A stretch of 64,000 bases of DNA, taken from positions 62,001 to 126,000 of the forward strand of contig JACATO010000978.1 of NCBI GenBank assembly GCA_018389105.1, written 5' to 3'. The position numbers and the translations under genes were made by a program. The DNA is from Nautilus pompilius. Its lineage: Eukaryota; Mollusca; Cephalopoda; Nautilida; Nautilidae. Of the stretch, positions 12,301 to 27,300 are shown one piece after another (position 1 is the stretch's first letter; every line of letters begins with the position of its first letter). The notes below the pieces were generated by a model. It saw only the letters and a list, made by a program, of their open reading frames with translations, was not told the origin of the DNA and did no database searches.

Positions 12301-15300
12301 ATACTACATGTAATACTAGTACAGTTTACTTTCACTTCTAACCTTTTCTTTGGGACACCTCTTCTACAGTACAGTATGAATAAATTCTCTCCAGTGCATC
12401 AAAATCTGAAAAATATGAAAATATATGGACCCCTGATTTTCACATAAATGTCATTGTGCTGTGTGCTGTCATTTGGGCGTTTAAGGATTGCTTCATTGCC
12501 AAATTGGTAATTTTTAAATTGCTGATTGATACAAAATGCACAACAGAAGAAAGATTATTTCTGATGGTCTTGAACTTGAACTGGGATGCTGGAGACTGTA
12601 TCAACTCAATCTGATGAACTTAGCATAAGCCAAAAGTATAATTTTATGGTTTCATTCTGGACTCTGCATCTAACTTTTGGTAGAGCTGTTTGATGATATG
12701 TTGAGGGCCAATACAAGTGATCGATGCATTGTAGAATTTGTTTTTGGTCTTGCAAATGGGAAGACACCATTTTTGTTGAAATGTTTTTGAAATCTGACTT
12801 ATAAAATGTAACAGGTATCAGTGCTTCAATGCAAATTGTATGTTAAACCAGTTTCAGGATGATGGGACATCTGCAGAGCACTGGAATTGTCTACAGATGT
12901 AAATTGGATCTCTGTACTTCTTGCAAACAAGTCCAGATTTTGTCTGAACTTCATAGATCCGTGTGTCAGTGTGGAGAAGACCGGGGAAGTGATTTATTGA
13001 TGGCATGTGGAGGGATTAATTGGGATGGCGAGTCTCATCTTTGTTTTCCAGAATGCCACCATGAAATTTTAAGGTATAAGGAGTGTGATCCTTGATATTT
13101 AAGTGAGGCCATATGCTGTTGCTATTGGCAATTACTTCATTCTCGAGGATGATGCTGACTGTCCACATTTTGCCTGGGGAGTCTACCTAAAGCAGGAGAG
13201 AATCATTTGCATGGAGAGACATGCTCATGTTGCCATTGCAGTACATCCTGTATCACCAAGAACCTTGCAGGGGCTTGATAATACCATCATAAAGGTTTGG
13301 AATAATCTGAGCTAGATCATCATTCCATGAAACATCAGGTGTGTGGAATGCCAGTGGCTTTCATAATACACTGAATGAATTTCTGAACAGGGATTTTCCT
13401 CATCAGAATAATGTCAGATTTTACACAATCTTGTTTTGATAACTAAAAAATCTTTGTTTTCTTGGTAATTGCTTTTATTGACTCATTTTTACATTGTTAT
13501 GTGTGACATTTGTCAATGTCTTTTTAGAGCAGGGGTCTGCTGTAAACTGTCTCTTGGGATTATGAAGCCCTTTGTGAGCACAATCAAATAAAATAGATGT
13601 ACAATAATTGGTGCAGTCTGAGTCATGAATACAAAAGTATGAGGCTCTTACCTTTTTGTGCTTCTCTCCCTTTCTCTATAAGAAAAAATGAATAAATTAG
13701 ACTAAATGACCAACATCTTATTGGGATATGTGGCTTCTCTCAGTTAAGTTTTCCAATGTCAGGTGTCAATTCACACCATAATCCTTGAAGACTGCCACGT
13801 TGTTGGGGCAAATCAAGCACAAATTTTGTTTGTACTTTTGTGAATCCGGTCCTTGCTAAAGTTCTGTATTTATTATGCACTTTTCTTTAGGAACACATCT
13901 TTTACAAATATAAGTCATAGTCTCTCTTAAGTTTTTGAAATTATGAGGTGGTTTTGACTTTCCTATGAAAGAAATGATAGCTTTTCACCTGTTATGCTGG
14001 TTGATGCAGGAAAGTATAAAGTAACCTAACTCTTTGTTTTTGCCACCAGGGCACCTCTTTGTTTTAAAAATAAGTGTGATCTGGGAGTACTTATATATGG
14101 TTGATATGAGACAAACAGTTCTTAAGTTTCATTTGACTTCTCATTACACATTTCACTCTTTACTAAACTCTCTTCTCCACATATTGTCCGAGTTGTTCCA
14201 TGGCAAGCTTTCAAACCAATAAGTTTAACTGATGCTGAAAATTCTGGGATTATGAACAGTTCTGTAAGTTCATTAGCTTTTTGCTAAAAAGAGAAGCACT
14301 TACCAGTATTCCAGCATATCTCAATTGCCTGAACTATTGCTGAGTTCCATATGCTCTGCTGCTGACCTCTCTCTCTCGCTTGCATATGAATGCAAAGGTA
14401 CTGGAGTTGCTGACATCTTGAATCTGATGACACCTTTTCCAAATTATGTTGATTCTAGTCTTTTAATGTTCATTTTCTAGACAAATCTGTTTTTGCTTTT
14501 TTTGAAACTTCATTGATTGCAGCTTTTTTTTTTTTTCTCAAAGATGGACATACTCTTCTGGTATTAACCGTAACAACAGTCAAGTTCCCAGCACAAGCGT
14601 AGAGATAAAGATAGCTTATATTGTAGTGAATGCGCCTGCACACTGTAATGCTCACTACTTATCTTCAATCACAGGCAGATGGCCAACAAATGAACTGCAG
14701 ACTTCCATAATGGGCTGTCTTCCTTTTTATGTGTTCTGCATGTGTTAGGGTTAGGGATACCTTTTATTCCGTAGTTCTACGACAGTTTTTCATTAATCTA
14801 TAGTAGTGGCACTACATTACGGGTGGGATCATCAGAGAGAGAGAGAGCTGTTTACATGACTAATGCAGCTAACTGGTTACTGCATGCATCATTAAGGTGT
14901 GATTGCATTGGAATTCTTTTAGATTTTATTGGACAGAAATATTTAAACCGTAGCAAATACTGTACTAAGGTGGGATTACTGTACCTTGGCTAGCCAATCC
15001 CCTTAGGATTAGGTTTACAATTAGCAAAACAAGCACTAACTGTAGCAGGAAACATGACCAGATTTAATCGGTTTTAAGTTTTCAATATTTACCGTTTATT
15101 ATGCTATTTTAGAACAAAAGGAACATTCATTGAATGGTTCCCAAGTGGTTTGATTGTACATAATAAACACCTACACACACCACTTATCTAAATTTTGTTA
15201 GTAGTAAAAAAAAAAAAAAAAATCAAAGGAGTATGTATTAAAGAATTTTTTTTTAGTCCTGGTTCTATTGGCTTAGTACCTTTATATATCTGGTGTTTGT

Positions 15301-18300
15301 TACATCCCAAGCACTTGATAGATGAGCTTCACTGTGTGTGTAATAACGACATGAACAAACTTTACTGTCTTATCTACACTCTGCCCAGTCAGAGTGTGCC
15401 TTGTCTATGAGTAACGCAGTTCTTGTGTGAATACAGCTGACTAGAATTGATAAATAATCACTGATGTTAAATCTGATCTATGCCATTTTAACAGACCAAC
15501 CATTTATAGCCAAAATGATCCCATATTTTGGTTTTTGTTTTTTTTTTAAATTTATCTAATGTTATAGAACTTGCAGCACAAATTTGGTTTGCATTTGATT
15601 TTTGTCTTTGAAGATTATCTTGGCACAGTAAACTGCATTATAGTGATTTAAAAATTGTGTATGCTCTTAAAAAAAAATCAGCAATTGTTTTCAAGCTTTT
15701 AGTGCTTTTGTGGTACATTTAGATGTGTTCATTAAATTGTGTGCATCATTGCACACAATCCATACTATTTTCTCTATAAACTGGCCACGTGTGGGATGTA
15801 AGTCATTTAAGCAATTTAGCGCAGGCCATTGAAATGGTTAAAGTAGGGGTGATGCATGCTTCCATTGCTATGCAGAACAATTTTCATTGCAGTATCTTTT
15901 CCAGTGCACCATCAATCTGACCAGTTCATGAGTAGACTTTGTTCAGGTTGCCCAAGGTGAATAACCCTCTCTGAGAATCATCTTGTCACCCTTGCCAGAA
16001 GAAGCCATTTTTAAATAGCGTAATCTCTTCAAATGGCCTCCAAGTGACTGACCATGGAATTTTGACAAAGTTCATGACATGCTTCACGCTTAGGGTGTCT
16101 GTTTCAGAACACCACCGCTGCACACGCTGCACCATTGAGAGTTATGCTTGCATTGGGCGATGACACCACAGCTAGAGGATGAACTGATGGTTGATGGGTT
16201 TAGATGTCATGACTGGTGTGTCAGATATTGGAATGAGATCATTTCATTGAACAATAAGGTTCCAACTTCATCTTTTTGTCTTTGCTGCACTTTAGGTCCA
16301 CAACATTGTTTGTATGGTGTAGCCTGCATTATCGCTGCACTTTAAGCTGATTAGCCTTTCTGCTAACTCCAGTTTTTCTGGAATAATTTTTAGATAGGCA
16401 CTGTTGCCACTTTGCTGCTCATCAGTTAAGCAATTTTGTTTTTGTTTTACAATTTAACTTAGCTTCTGCTATCATCAGTTTTTTTTTAATGGAGAGTTGG
16501 AACATTACTGGCTGGAAGTCAGCCTGATTGAAGAATTTTGCTTCATTCTACTACAACAACTGCTGGGTCATCTGGCTTGGTCAGAACAGAGATGTTCAGA
16601 CTATTAGGGGCATGGTCACTTATACATGAAAGCTTTCTCTCTCTGCCAATGTCATTTTGGGATCCTTTTCAATTTAGGTAAGCTTTTTGTCCATCAATGT
16701 AACTTAGCTTTCACAGACATTTTTAAAGGCAATTATGCAGGTTCTTTTTGAACAGAATATAAAACGTGTATACATGTATTATATATAAGCACTACAGGGA
16801 AATGCTTGTTTCTTTCTTTTTGTGAGGATTGTATGATGACTTAGATACATTCAGTGTGCTTCTAGTGGACTTCTCAGCTGTCTATTATCATTCAACTGAT
16901 TTCTATCTGTTATTCACAGGATCCTAGGGATTGTAGGCCTAGGATCTATCCATCCAGTTTTGCTAGGCATTTCCCATAAAGAGAAAGAACTTGTAAGCCA
17001 TAACTCTCTTGATGCCCTGTCACTCAGGCTTTCTGATGTTGCTTTGCACTTTCTAGATGAAAAACTAAGGTTTTTATTGCTTTTCACTTCTACTCTGGCA
17101 TCATCACCTATTGGAAAAATAAGCATCTTTTAGATTTTATTACAAAGTAATCGATAATAGGTTTCAATTCCATTTAAGGTTTTGTGAGGACATTAGTTTT
17201 CTGATTGGGACTAGCAAGTTTATTTCTCAAACATTCAATTTTTCTGAGGCAATTCACTATAAATATGCATTTAACAGTCTAATATAACTTTTTGTTCTTA
17301 GTAAATAACTATAATGTTGGTGATTGATTACAATGGCAAGAAAATCTTAATATTCAGCCAAGGGCAAAGAGAAATGAAAGTTTCCCTTTCCTGCAATGAA
17401 TTACCTCTATGGCATGCAGGATAATCAGATCAGCTAACATAGATTAAGTCTTCAGGAAAACGAAACACTGGCACAGATGACAGATATGGCTACTTTGAAA
17501 GATAACTTGAAATATATAGTATGGTGCTAATAGCAAGACACCAGTCTTTTCCTCTCTTTTTGACTCTTGCGCTGAATTTTGCTGTGATAAACCATTTTGA
17601 CAGTTTCAGCATCAGTTTCTATATTGACATTAGACATTTGGAGAAGATCCATTTACTGGCAGTTGTATCATTGCATGATATAATTTTAGTGAAACTTGTT
17701 TGGTATTAGGTCTTGTTAGATGGATGTATATCTAAAATCTACACAAAATGTTTAATAACATAAACTGGACCAAGTTTGTGTTTTGCAGTGGGTTTAGGCT
17801 ATAAACATTTTCGTAAATTTATAAAAGTTCACTTTTATCAATGAACTCATTTAATAGACTGGTATCCCATTACAGTTACAAATATATTTTTTCAATGTTT
17901 GAGAAATAACAACAATTTGACAGTTGAAGAATAAGCTGGCCATTACATGTCTAACAGGGGCTTAAAGCAAGTGCTCCAGTTTTAGCAAGAAATTCCATGG
18001 CAACCCGTAACAACATATTTTATGCATTTAGAGAATTCTGTTTCAGAGAACCTGCATCTTCAAAACTGTGGTATCAATGTGTGCTTTGTATTGTTGCAAT
18101 GATTTACAGTAAATCAAATCACATCTTACATTTATAAAGCCAGCTTTGTTATTTTGGTTTACATGTCTCTGGATTCTTTCACCCCCCCCCCTAAGTATGC
18201 TGTTTGCAACTGCAGCAGTTTTACACCTAGGATTTTCCATGATTGTACAAGGATTGTTCAAATGAAACTCAGCTAAAGTAGCATCATTGTAATGGTATTC

Positions 18301-21300
18301 ATCTGGGTTTCCTTTTTTTGAATGTCTTTAGTATTGCCATAATAACTTTTAACTGATAGTCTCTTGCTTTATTGCACTTAACTTAGATTTCTGATTATTT
18401 ATAAAAATGAAAAGATTAGTATGGATTTTATTTTCTTGTTCTAAGCCAACTGCTAAGGGTAGACTGGACTGCATTTGTACTTTTCATTCTTTGTGAAACA
18501 ATGTTTTCAACTAATTTTTGTGAAATATCTTTTGTTACTAGTTAATGCTTGTTTTATTTATTTTCAGTACATAATTTAACTCACCGTGCTGAGGGTCATA
18601 CAGCTGAAGACTTAGGTAAGTATCAAATTACTTACCCTATGTATGAAAAAAAAAAAAAATCTTAACATGGTGGACCTTGCTTTGAAATTGCTGCATTTGT
18701 CCAAAGACTGGGTTTTTGTTTTAGTCAGATGACCTTCATTCTGGAGGAGGAAGGGTGGACCAGTGTTGTGATCAAGACATTGTTGTAGTGCATTAGTTAA
18801 AATTTCTAACAGTTTTTGTTTGTGCGTGTACCTATTTAACTTTTGTCACTTGAATATAGGAAGAATAAACACATCAAAAAAGTTTGACTCTTTAATAGCA
18901 CAGCTTTTAAATTTCTGTTTTCCATGTGGCAGTCAAATTTGAGAGAGTACATCTATTTGGTCAGTGCTTCAGAATGCATCAGTTTAGTGACTGATGGTTT
19001 GATTATTCATCTCCCATCGATGTAATGCTCATAGCAGTATTTTGTATACAACAATTATCATAAAGGTTCAGAAAAATCAAAATCACATTCTTCTCATTAG
19101 TTGTCATCACCATAAAAAAGAGCAAATGTTTTACTATGCAGATCTTAAGTACTTTTTATGGAAATACATCTCATAATTAAAATACATCTAAAAATATTAT
19201 AAATTGACCAGAGGGTAGTAAGTACTTTGACTTTCTCTAAGAAGAGGAAAGAAAATTCTGCCAATACTTGTCTTTCTTCCTCTTATTCTCCTTTAATTCT
19301 AACACCATGCTGACTTTTTTCCCTTTGTTAATTTGTTAATTTCTGCTATTTAGAGTACCACCACTGCAAAGTGATGCCAGCTGTGTGGGGCTTAAAAAAC
19401 ACACACAATGGTGTAATACTGTTTTAGAAGAGTTTGTATGTATACCAGTGCAGCATTTTTCAGTTACCAAATTCCTCTCCGATTTCCACTTCCTAACTGC
19501 ACAAATTAAAAACAAAATTTTAATTTATTTATGAAAATAAAGAAATGCAAAAAATATTGTCATGAAGGATATATGTCATGAAGTAGAGGTTGATGGTGAT
19601 GTGGGAGTTTGCTCTTATCCACAACATTTCTGTTAGAAGGTATCACTCACGGAAGTCAAATTATTTAATGTCTACATCCATGAATTTTTAATATGGAGCC
19701 TGAGTGTGATATAGGTTGAGAACTAATAAAGTAATGTGTACCAGGGAATTAAGCATAGGTAGAATTGATACTACCTAACAATGTGTTGATTACTATCAGG
19801 TGAAGTCTACCTTGACACTCAAATTATTATTACTTTTTTGTGATCTTGTGGGTAATCTGAAGATTTCACAACTTATTTGATGCGTGAAGAGTCATATCCA
19901 CGTATTACGAGTTTAGAGCAATTTTGACTCTTTCATTTATGATTACAGTGAGAGAAAAAAATGAAAATTAAATTAATTGAATCTTGTTAAATGATGCTGC
20001 AACAAACACCTTTTTTGGATACATAAGGCATGGAAAATCATTAATGGCAGAGTTTGTTACATTGGCATCATATAAGTAAGTACTTAAAATTAGAAAAATT
20101 TTGCATACACTTTGGCATGTAAGAGTTTTAAAGAATAAGAAACTAACCTGGCTTATTATTTCGCTTGGTTGGAGTTTCATTTTTCTCTTCAGGTTTGCTT
20201 TTTTTTTATGTTGTAGGTATAAAGTGCCCAGTTTGTTCAAAATTTGTACCCCCAGATGACTTGGAATGTCACCTGGTAATTTGTCTTACTAAACCCAGAA
20301 TCAGTTACAACGGTAAGTTTTCTGAAAACAGTGCAGATATATTTGCAAAATGTATTTTGTAGTGTTTGCTGCAGTAGGCTGTTTGTGGCTTAGGCTGTTA
20401 TCAGAGTGATGAGCATTTTGTTTTCAGTCTCTTAAAGGATCATTGAAACATTTTAATTTACTGCATGAGTATATATATATTTTAATATAATAGTTTACCT
20501 ACTTTAATTTCAAGGTTTGTGTATATTATAGTTATGCAATTTGGTGCTTGTATTAGTTCTGACTACTTTTTATACCACAGCCCAGAAGAGCTCCAAAACC
20601 CAAATGTTGATATGCAAGATATTATTAGAATACTTTTTAAAAAAATGTATCAAATTTTATTGGTATTGAAACCAAATCATAAATTATTGATATCCATTAA
20701 AGTAAGTTGGTCTTGAAAGGTCTTTAATCATAACAAGATAAAACTAACAAACTCTGGTGCTTAAGTAATAAAATCTAATTTAAAAAGCAAGCAAACCTAC
20801 GTTGTTTAACACGCTGGCTCAGACTGGTCTTTCTTATCGTTCACTGTTATTAAATGCACTTTGCTACACAACTTTTGCTGTGAGCATTAAACATCTTGAA
20901 GCAGCGGAACAAATGAAATCTATTCTATAATTTTTGTGTATTTATTGTACAATGAAAATGAGTAGACCAAGAAAACAAGTGTCTGACTGCATTGTTTGCA
21001 GTTATCACAAGAATTTACCAGAAGCTGAATCTGGAGACAAACACAAGGTAGGCCTAGATAATTATGAAGGCTGCTTTGATGATGATGAGGTTCATGTAGG
21101 ATTAGACCCTGACAGCAGCAATAGTGATGACATTGTCAGCAAAAGTGAAAATGAAGGTAAAGAAATTTTGGGACAGGAACGCTCAGGATTTTACATGTAC
21201 AAATGGGTTTTATCACATATTGCCATTGAAAATCGAATATCACATTTTTTAACAGGTATTGATTTTGTCCCACCCCCCCAAAAAAAAATTGGGTAAATCT

Positions 21301-24300
21301 GATGAGTATTTCTTTTTTTCCATTCATTTGCTTATCTTTTAGTAATGTGACAGAATGTGCCTGATAAACATTTTCATTTTATTTTATAATTAAAGTCAGT
21401 TTCTGGTTCTCTGGTTCTATGACACTAATCTTTAAATGGTTGTGCTGTTTGTTCATTTATGTACTGGGGGGGGGGGTCTTCACATCTGGGAGTGTATCAG
21501 GGCAAAGCATCATTACCATCATTTTGTTTTACAAGAGCCAATCGAGAAAGTGAGTTCTTTGTCCTGGAAGAGAATTGGAAGAATTAACATCATTCGAAAA
21601 GTCTGACAATGAACAAATTCTTCTAGTATAGATGGTTGTTGGAAGATTCTTGAATTTTCTGAGATTAATCTAGAAGTGCGATGAAGTGCATTGCTTGCTG
21701 CAAACAAAACTACCACCATGCAAATTTTGTCGAGTCATGCTTTTGTAGCTTTCAGTGATAGGCACTAGTTTCACACCAGGAATCGGGAGATCGAATCACC
21801 AGCTTAGAACCACTGACAGTCCAGAAAAACAGTTTTTAGACAAGGAAGAGAGAAGGCCAGTGGCCAAAATTTCTTGTGGATCCAGTTAACTTCAACTTTT
21901 GAGAGAACTTAGCTGATACAAAATTTTTAACATTGTGCAGCATATGGTAAAATAACATTAGCTTAAACAAATATTTTAAAATTTAAAAAAAAAATTACAA
22001 TTTAGAAGACTCAAAGGGCACTTTAATACATTAACAATATAAAAATAAATAAAAAAAACACTTTTGGATTTGTGGTTTCTTACTGGTTTGTTTATTTTTT
22101 TTGATGAAGGTTAAATCACCACCAAAGTTAGGAGGTGTTGCCTTATCGTTATAAAAGACGTTTGAGACTGATGGCAATTGGAAAGTTATGTTGCAAAATA
22201 TTGCACACACAGTTTTAAATTTTACACCCACAAATTATACATACACGAACATTGAGGACATTGTTTTCAATCCATATTACACTTTTTAATGCTAGAGACA
22301 CATCATGCCACAAATGCAGTACCACCTTGTACCTTCTCCAATTTAACTGTTTCACCGATAAGTTCACCCCTTGCCCATGACTTTGTTAGCAGTAACCCTA
22401 TCAAAACTACTGTTTTATTAAGTTTTGGAATGGGTTAAATTATGTAATAAAAAGTTGCTATTAATGAATTAGAGCGGCCATTTTACAACAAGTTTGCCAG
22501 GCCACAATGTTGGGCCTACCACAGATTTTACTGATGTTATCCCAGCCATAACATGTGGCCTGTAGCAGCGAAACAATTAAGAAGGATATGAAGACTCTTG
22601 GATATAAGATGTGAGTAAATTCTTTCAACAACCACAGCTGCCTGCTTAAGCTCAATTTTCATTGCCACCCAGAAGATGGCAATTAACAGCACCAGGTCAA
22701 ACCATGCAAAGAGGTGGCTCAAGTAGGAATGCATGGACATGGAGAGGGGTAAGGTCTATGCACTGGCACCACCAAGTAATCAAGAGATTGCTTGCAATGG
22801 CACTGTGGGATGATATAAATTTGTTGGGCAATTTAAAAAAAGAATCTCTCTACAAACCGTGATGAAGGCATATGCAAAACAGCACATCATCGAAGAGAGT
22901 ATTGAGTTCTTTCTGACCCTCAAAAGATGAACCTGTCTGTGCTTTTCCACCTATTACAATGCACTGAAGCCAAAGCCCACTGACAACTGCAGGATGAGTT
23001 GTGGTCAGTCTTTTTGAAGCATTTGGATGTTTATCACACTATGCTCATGGATCATATGAGTGGAACGCTTCTGGTCCAGTATGTGGGGGAAACTACTATT
23101 TTTTTCATCACAGGGCAAAACAGATTTTCTGAAATTATGAGATACAATGTATTTTTTCTTGCAACTAATGGCCAAAATCAATATGATGTTCTAATTCTGT
23201 TTTAATGACCTTTGCAAATGTGGGGTTTCTGCATTAATCCTTAAGAAAAAGTCCTGTATTGATATGCCAGGATGATGATAAATGAATGAGCATTTCTTAT
23301 TTGTTAATTCTATCAATTTACTATATGTACTTACCACAAGCCAGATAGATTCAATCTGGATTCATGAATCTTTAAAATCCACGTACACAACACTGTATTG
23401 TATATAATATATACATTAATTTCAGGAAGATTAATATGTCAATATCGATTATTTAGATCATTGATGCGATACAAAAAGGCTAAAAAAATATTGAACTACT
23501 TACCTGCGTATGACTATTATATTTACCCTTACTCGGGCAGGTAGGGAATGTCATAGTGTTTATTTGCATCTCATTAATGTATGGTTAATTTGAATAAAAC
23601 TTGCTTTCTACTTCCAAGAGGCATTTGTAACCATTATAACAAGCAGTAAAGAATTCATCCACATTTTTAAACTAATTTTGTATAAAGTTATAGTTTGAGT
23701 GCAGGGTGCAGAGTGATACCTTCTTGTACATGTATTGCTGATAACAATGTAAGAGTGCATAAATGTTTGTAGAGAATAATTAGTAAAACGTATTATTTTC
23801 ACGAACACTGAAGCATATCAGGCCTGAACTGAAGGATTACCTTGCCAAAGTCCTAATTAGATGGTCATTTTAATTTTATATCTGTAGAGGCTTGGTCATG
23901 AAAGATAAATACTCAAGGTAGCTGGTAACTATGTTTTAAGTTATATTTTGAAGAAGAAAGAGTATAAATAGTAAATCATCTCCTAACCAAAATTCTGGCA
24001 ACCGGAATATTCTAGAGACTGGAATCCAAATTGAATTTTAGTTGACAGATCAGAAATCCAATAAAAGCTTACAATCTTTGTGTAATGGAAGTAGTTTACT
24101 GGAAATTTTGGTCAGCAGATTTGATTTTTGCAAAATTTCACTTTCAAAATAAAAGGGGGTAAACACATCACAGCTGTGGGAGATGTAGTTCATGTGATCA
24201 CCAGGAGCAAATCATCATAATTGGCTTTTGAATATTAAAACTAATATGGAAAATTCAGATCATTTCATCTATAAACAATACATATATACAAGTTAGATAT

Positions 24301-27300
24301 AGATTAGTAACAAGGTGACTTCTTTTTTTTTTGAATTTATAAAGACACTATCTTGTTTAATATTTTTTGTTTTTTTGATAAACTCAAATTATTTATCTGA
24401 TTTATTATTTACCCATACAATGGGTTGTCCTCTTAAATTCTAAAAAAAATAAAAAATACTTTAAAGAAACGTACTTAATCATTTAATAAAATTTTAGTTT
24501 CTATTAACTGGAGATATCCATTGACTAAAAGAGATGCACATCAATTAGTTTAGCTAAGATTATATATGGATTAACCCTGAAATAATCTCTCGTCATTTAT
24601 ACATAAAAATAAAATGGAAATTTGAAAAAATTAAATCAACTTTTACCAAGTTTTCCAATGGCTAAATAGAGCATGATGCTATCTACTAAGATAGTAAAGT
24701 ATGAGGTGTTTGATTTTAATAGTCCTCTTTTATTGCTAGAGTAAAGTTGCCAGTCTTATGCTGTCTTGAGGTCCACATATTTGAGAAAACATTGCAACAG
24801 GCTATTATAAAATTTTCAAATGTGTATGCTATAGCAGCCATTTTTCTCTCTAGTATTTTGTACCTTAATAGCTTTCTGTGCTTTTCCCAGTTGGGTGTTT
24901 CATCGGAAAAAAAGCTTTGTCTGGTTTCTGTGTCAAAATGTTCTGAATACTTCAGTGTTTTCACACATCTTTTCTCACTATTATATCAACAATTACAACT
25001 CTCTGCAACACTTTGCTGTGCCACTGCAGCATGCCATCTATTCATCTGCAAAACACACAGGAAAACAAAAATATGACATGGAAATGATTGCATTGCTGCA
25101 AGATACTGATTCATGTTGATACAGAGTATATTTACTTTCCAACAAACTGTTCGAAATGGGAACATTTGTATTGCAAGTGATTCAGATGCTATTTTAGAAC
25201 ATGACTTGCCGTGATACTATTGTAAAGTGATATTAGCTATTTTGAACTCTGAAGTTGCATCATGAAACTTGGTCATTTGTGTCATGGAATTGATATGTTA
25301 AAGGCTAAATGAAAAACAATCTAATTTGTAAAATATCACTTTTCATTTGACTTTTGTGGAAGTGGCAAAGACTAGGCTTCTTATTTTAATACTTTAATGT
25401 AGTTTGTAGCAGTTTATTCTCTGCATGGTCTTTCTTTGTCTCTAAGCCTGTCAAGACATTCACCAGAGGAAATCTCTTGTGTCATTTTTTTAAAAGCAAG
25501 TGTAGGATAACGGTTCAGAGGTTAGCTCCCTACTGGAACTAATTTGTAGATGTGAGAGGAAACAATTTGTGGTCTTTAAAATCTTTCTCTCTCTCTCTTC
25601 TACCCCCCTTTTTTTCTTTTTTTGCTCTTCTCCTGTTTGCCTGATCGTTTTATGTCCAGAACTCTCTGCATGCCTTTCCCTGTTTTAAATATGATATATA
25701 GGCTGTGCTACATGGATTTCCAGACACTGTAGGATAAAAAAAAGCTTAGAATGTTCATTTTTTCATATGCTGTGAAGACTTTGCAGTGATATGTTACCAT
25801 GTTTTGGGAATTTAATCTCTCTTTTCTTTTCCTTTTCTCCCCACCCTTTTTTTCTTATGACTTGAGCTACCGGCCCATTAGGGGGGGGGGGTGATATTTC
25901 AGAGTATCACTGCAAAATCTGCAGTTTAAACCTTAAAATATTAAAACAATTTTTCTTTCTAAAATTACAAATTTGTGTTAACTTCAGCTTGACTGCATGG
26001 ATAAACCAGCATCCATCCATCTTAAAGTTTCAAAGTTTCCATTATTTGGAAAAAATATTTTTGGATACAAGAATAGAGGGGTTAAATACCGAATGTCTAA
26101 TATTTGATGAATGGCTAAACATCAAACTCTGCCAAAAGAATAAAATAAAGAAAAAGTTCTGTTTTATGACTAAGATACGTCTGAATAGTCTGAGTGATAA
26201 TTTTAGAGAAAGCAGTTTGTTGTAGATTATTGAAATTAGCAATGAAATTGCTTGATAAAATCACTCCAAATGTCTTGTGGCATCTGGACTTGACTTGGTA
26301 TGGAATTTATGTAGTTTCTCAAGTTGTCTATTCCAAAATATTTTATAGATGGGTGATTGCTGCTTTTTAATTTGTTTACATCTGGATGCAGATTTCTGTC
26401 AAAGTTCCCAAACATGTTGAACAGTTTCATATCCCAGATTTGTAATGCCTAGGGAAGATGCTGCATCTCCTCCAGTCAATTTTCATTTGTCTTACTCTTG
26501 TAGAAAATTTCAGGGATTGAAAAAGACCCTGATGAAACAATTGTTTTTGAGAAAATCAGTAAAACTTCCTTTTGATACCTACCAGACTGAGGTCTTACCA
26601 TTTTGCTGCCATAGATATCATGTATGATTGTCAGTTGTATACATTGGCATCATTCTCCAGTGGCTGTAAAGTTCTGGAATTTTGTCTTGTCAGAAAAACA
26701 GAAAATGTTGATATTATTGCAAAGACTACATAACCATTTGTTCTGCTTTCTCCATTCATCCTTATTAATGTGTGTGACAAGTGGAATGGATTTATCTTTA
26801 TGATTTATGACTATTGTAGATGTGTTTATGAAGTATCTGTGAAATACCTTGTTGCTCTAAATTCACATTATTAAGCATTTCTACAATTGCTTGATATTTG
26901 TCCATGATGTTGAAATGAGGCTTTTGGTGCGGTAGACAAATATTTTAGGTAGATAGTGTGCAGCAATTACTTAACTACATGGAATAAATCGTGCACACAG
27001 CTATTTAATAATCCAAGATTTCCAGCTATCGGTGTATGACTGGTCAATCACAAAGCACTAAGTGCCCTTTCTTAATAATTTAACAACTCATTATTGCAGT
27101 ATGTTAGTTTTCTGTGAAAAAGAGTGAATAAAAAAGACCAACAGTTGAAAGATTCTTTGTTAGTCAAACCAAATTTTGCATCACAAAGAGCCTCTACCTT
27201 TTTGGCATTGAATCAGTTAAATTTGGTTTCAGTCTGGTCTGGGTTTTTCTATATCCCTGTGAGAATTTCCTTTAATTCCATCATTGGTGGGACATGGACA

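Larger units (their letters stand above)
362..20216 (+). other. ZNRF intron 1 (about 19.9 kb)
   Basis: The donor is GTAGGT at 362 and the acceptor is TTGTAG ending at 20216. The intron is AT-rich and largely without recognisable content. It contains palindromic repeats (490, 828, 18251), an unidentified Cys-codon-rich stretch (3.0-5.1 kb), a hAT-type terminus (8262), a SINE-like relic (about 8.9-9.24 kb), an unexplained open region near 10.0-10.3 kb, a Tc1-like relic (12.84-13.4 kb) and the candidate cassette exon at 18568. I see nothing supportable in 5.1-8.2 kb, 10.3-12.8 kb, 13.5-18.2 kb or 18.6-20.2 kb except homopolymers and short microsatellites. Confidence 0.9.

Noticed and set aside
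15900-16700. Broken frames suggesting another transposase relic
   Set aside because: No catalytic block or terminal repeat could be recognised on either strand.
21730-21830. tRNA-like A and B box phrases
   Set aside because: No cloverleaf can be folded from it, and the box spacing and sequence are too poor to call a tRNA or SINE.
24716-25119. Overlapping open frames of 74-109 codons on both strands
   Set aside because: No domain, no splice sites in frame, and AT-rich composition typical of the intron.
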